A DNA stretch of 64,000 nucleotides from contig JAYKAV010000112.1 of the NCBI GenBank assembly GCA_035582835.1, positions 3,352,102 through 3,416,101 of the forward strand. Reading direction: 5' to 3'. Below are positions 61,906 through 64,000 of this stretch, piece by piece; positions within the stretch are counted from its first letter, which is position 1; each line of letters begins with the position of its first letter. The stretch is from Phoebastria nigripes (taxonomy: Eukaryota; Chordata; Aves; Procellariiformes; Diomedeidae). The notes beneath the pieces are model-generated. The model saw only the letters and a program-made list of their open reading frames with translations, was not told the DNA's origin and made no database searches. Both the position numbers and the translations under genes were made by a program.

Positions 61906-64000
61906 GGGAGACAAATATGAAGTCTATGGCAAGGATTATTTCAACAACCCTCANGATTTTGAAGGCTTCCTGTGATTTCTGAATGCCCAAGGTTGATAAT
62001 ACTACTGCCACATACATTCTCTGACACCCTTTTCGAACTGTGGCATGTAAAAGTTAGGCCTCACAATCTCCTTTGTTCAAGAGAGAATTACTCATGACCT
62101 TACTGTACTTGAAACACGACCACCATGGCTTCTCCTAAAAGAACCTTTCACTGGATTCTCACAACCAGTTTCAAAGAACTGTTTCCCTTCCCCTCCTATC
62201 AACCTCACCCTTAAAGCTCACCAGGTGCCTGTCCCAAATGCAAATTTCCAGCGAAGGAAGTAGGAAATGGGAGGGGGAAAAAGGTGCACTTACAACAAAA
62301 TAAATTTCCACCCTCAGACTGAAAGCTCTCAGGAGCACCCTTGCAGAAGAACTACAGTACCACTGTGTCTCTCTCCAGCCCCTACCTGTCAGGTGCTGTG
62401 TGGAAGGGAAGACAGGTTCCAATAACTCCTGAGGTGAACTATCCTGCTCATACACACGTCAGTGGAGGGGACTATGTTGTTTGCCTGCCTTCTTCACACA
62501 GCAGCAGATACCCTAGGAGCAAACACAGTCTGGGGATTTTAACACTCTGAAGCTAGACAGGAGATGTTCAAAGCAACCCCAGGCTGCTACAGCAAGATGG
62601 TAATACAACAGCACTCTGGTGTTCCAAGAGTAAGAACTAACATGTTACTTTCCGAGCTGCGGTACCCTGAGTTAACTCTGAGATAAGGGAAACCGGGGAG
62701 AAAACGTGCTTTTGTCCCTTCAGAGCAACAGGAGGGAAACAGAACAAGGAGGCAACATAAGAGAACCACAGAAATAAAGAATTTCTAATCCTATGCCAGG
62801 TCTTTAGCCCCTAAAACATCTATGTGAGACATGACATTTACATAACAAAACACTAGAATTTTTCACTGCTCTTCCCGAGAAGGGAAATCTCATTACAAAA
62901 ACACTGATCCTCACAATTTGTTCCCCACTAATTGTCTCCCTACGTATCTGCTTTCTGCTAGGACTGGAGAGCAGTGTATTTAAAGCAGGTCTCAAAGTCT
63001 CCCTGTGCTTAGCAGCTAGTCTAATTGCTGAGCTGCTTCTACACAGCAGAGCAGAAGCCTCTACTCCATCAGCATCTCTTCTCCCAGGGCAATATTACCC
63101 TGCTGAGAAGTAACAGGCATTATGCACCCACTGAAAAGCAGCACAGTACATGTACAAAGAGCCAACTGTGATGACTTCTAATGGCTTTATTTACATCCCA
63201 CCAGTCCATTTTTAGCAGCATGCTCATTTTACCTATGCAATTTTAATACAATTGCTCAGTTCACATCCAAGCCTGCAGGGTGCTGAAGTTCCCAGTTTCT
63301 GGCAGCACCTGGACACTTATCTCTCTACTGTAACTGGGCTACTTATGCTATATAACAGAACTGCTAAATATTTTATGTAGGCATGTTCATTCAATATATT
63401 AATTAGATATTTAATTTGAAGTGTTCTCAAAATTGAATAGAGCACACACATCCAAAACTCTCATTGCAGATTCACTCGCTATAGGAGCTTTCACACAGAT
63501 TTCTCGACTGACTGTATTTTGCTGTGCTCTTTTTATAGAGTATATAACCTTCTGGTCATAACAGATTGCTTGCTCCCAGCTGGAAAGCCTCTTGGGAACA
63601 CAGAACTGTAACCTACCATTAATATATTAAGTACAGAACATTTCAGACACCATGACGCAGAAATCACAAACAAAGATAGAAAGCTACGTGAGAACCTGAT
63701 GTAGAATTAACAAGGCTTGTTCCATACCCATCTCTAGCTCAAGTGAAGCAGTAAACCTACAGCTCATGTTGGAATCCTGTGTCTCAGGCACTGCTACCAT
63801 AACCATTAGTACTTCTAGCAGAAATACAGTTCTTACTGAAACTTCTTGGAAAGGGTAATTTTACTAAAATATAGATTGGGTCAAAATAACAGGGAAAAAT
63901 AACTATTCTTGGGTAATCTGTTCTTGCCAAAAGAAACATACTGTAGAAAAGATTCAATCAGAGCATATGTAGTTTTCTCAAGTCTTATAAACTTGGTAAG

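Larger units (their letters stand above)
55626..64000. other. Non-coding stretch, no gene seen
   Basis: About 8.4 kb with no supportable gene. The longest frames, 164 codons (58971-59465) and 136 codons (58681-59091), overlap each other in different frames, begin in low-complexity or unrelated sequence and show no domain. It contains an (AAC)n run at 56446, T-rich runs near 60385-60420 and a hairpin at 61874. Confidence 0.5.

Noticed and set aside
1..64000. Search for CRISPR arrays, phage, IS elements, operons and known microRNAs
   Set aside because: No regularly spaced repeats, no bacterial gene organisation, and none of the well-known microRNA sequences I could recall was seen on the strand read.

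Overview
The window reads as nuclear DNA of a sauropsid vertebrate, most likely a bird. The interspersed repeats I can recognise are CR1 LINE fragments, one MIR-like SINE relic and very old amniote repeats. I see no Alu, B1 or L1, the repeat density is low, the base composition is AT-rich, and poly-A and CA runs are scattered throughout. Repeats were recognised from memory of family consensus sequences; nothing was aligned. A crocodilian or turtle is possible, though a turtle would usually carry more CR1.

I cannot support any protein-coding gene. The longest open frames are about 200 codons, have no recognisable domain, begin with non-ATG codons, and overlap equally long frames on other strands. 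The window is best read as intergenic DNA or the inside of a very large intron. There is no operon, CRISPR array, phage, IS element or clear RNA gene.

Layout. From 1 to 13.8 kb the DNA is mostly featureless, with a Z-DNA-type CG/CA tract (2762-2787), a TA/CA microsatellite (9949-9973), several short perfect palindromes and a possible 72-nt minus-strand exon (12942-13013). From 13.85 to 16.3 kb lies a cluster of very old repeats: a colinear, decayed CR1-like LINE on the minus strand (reverse-transcriptase region to 3' part), with a different ancient repeat apparently inside it and another after it. From 22.0 to 24.3 kb there are two CR1 fragments in opposite orientation and a MIR-like relic. 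Around 35.3-35.65 kb is the best candidate for a functional site: a small CpG-containing, promoter-like segment. On the minus strand it could be a first exon ending in a strong splice donor, and it contains two AP-1-type sites facing each other. From 36 to 64 kb I see mainly simple repeats, short tandem duplications, hairpin-forming dyads and scattered single N bases.

No undescribed biological system is evident. The items most worth checking are the 35.5-kb promoter or exon candidate, the 13.0-kb exon candidate, the hairpin cluster at 55.6 kb and the AT-rich block at 33.4-33.7 kb.
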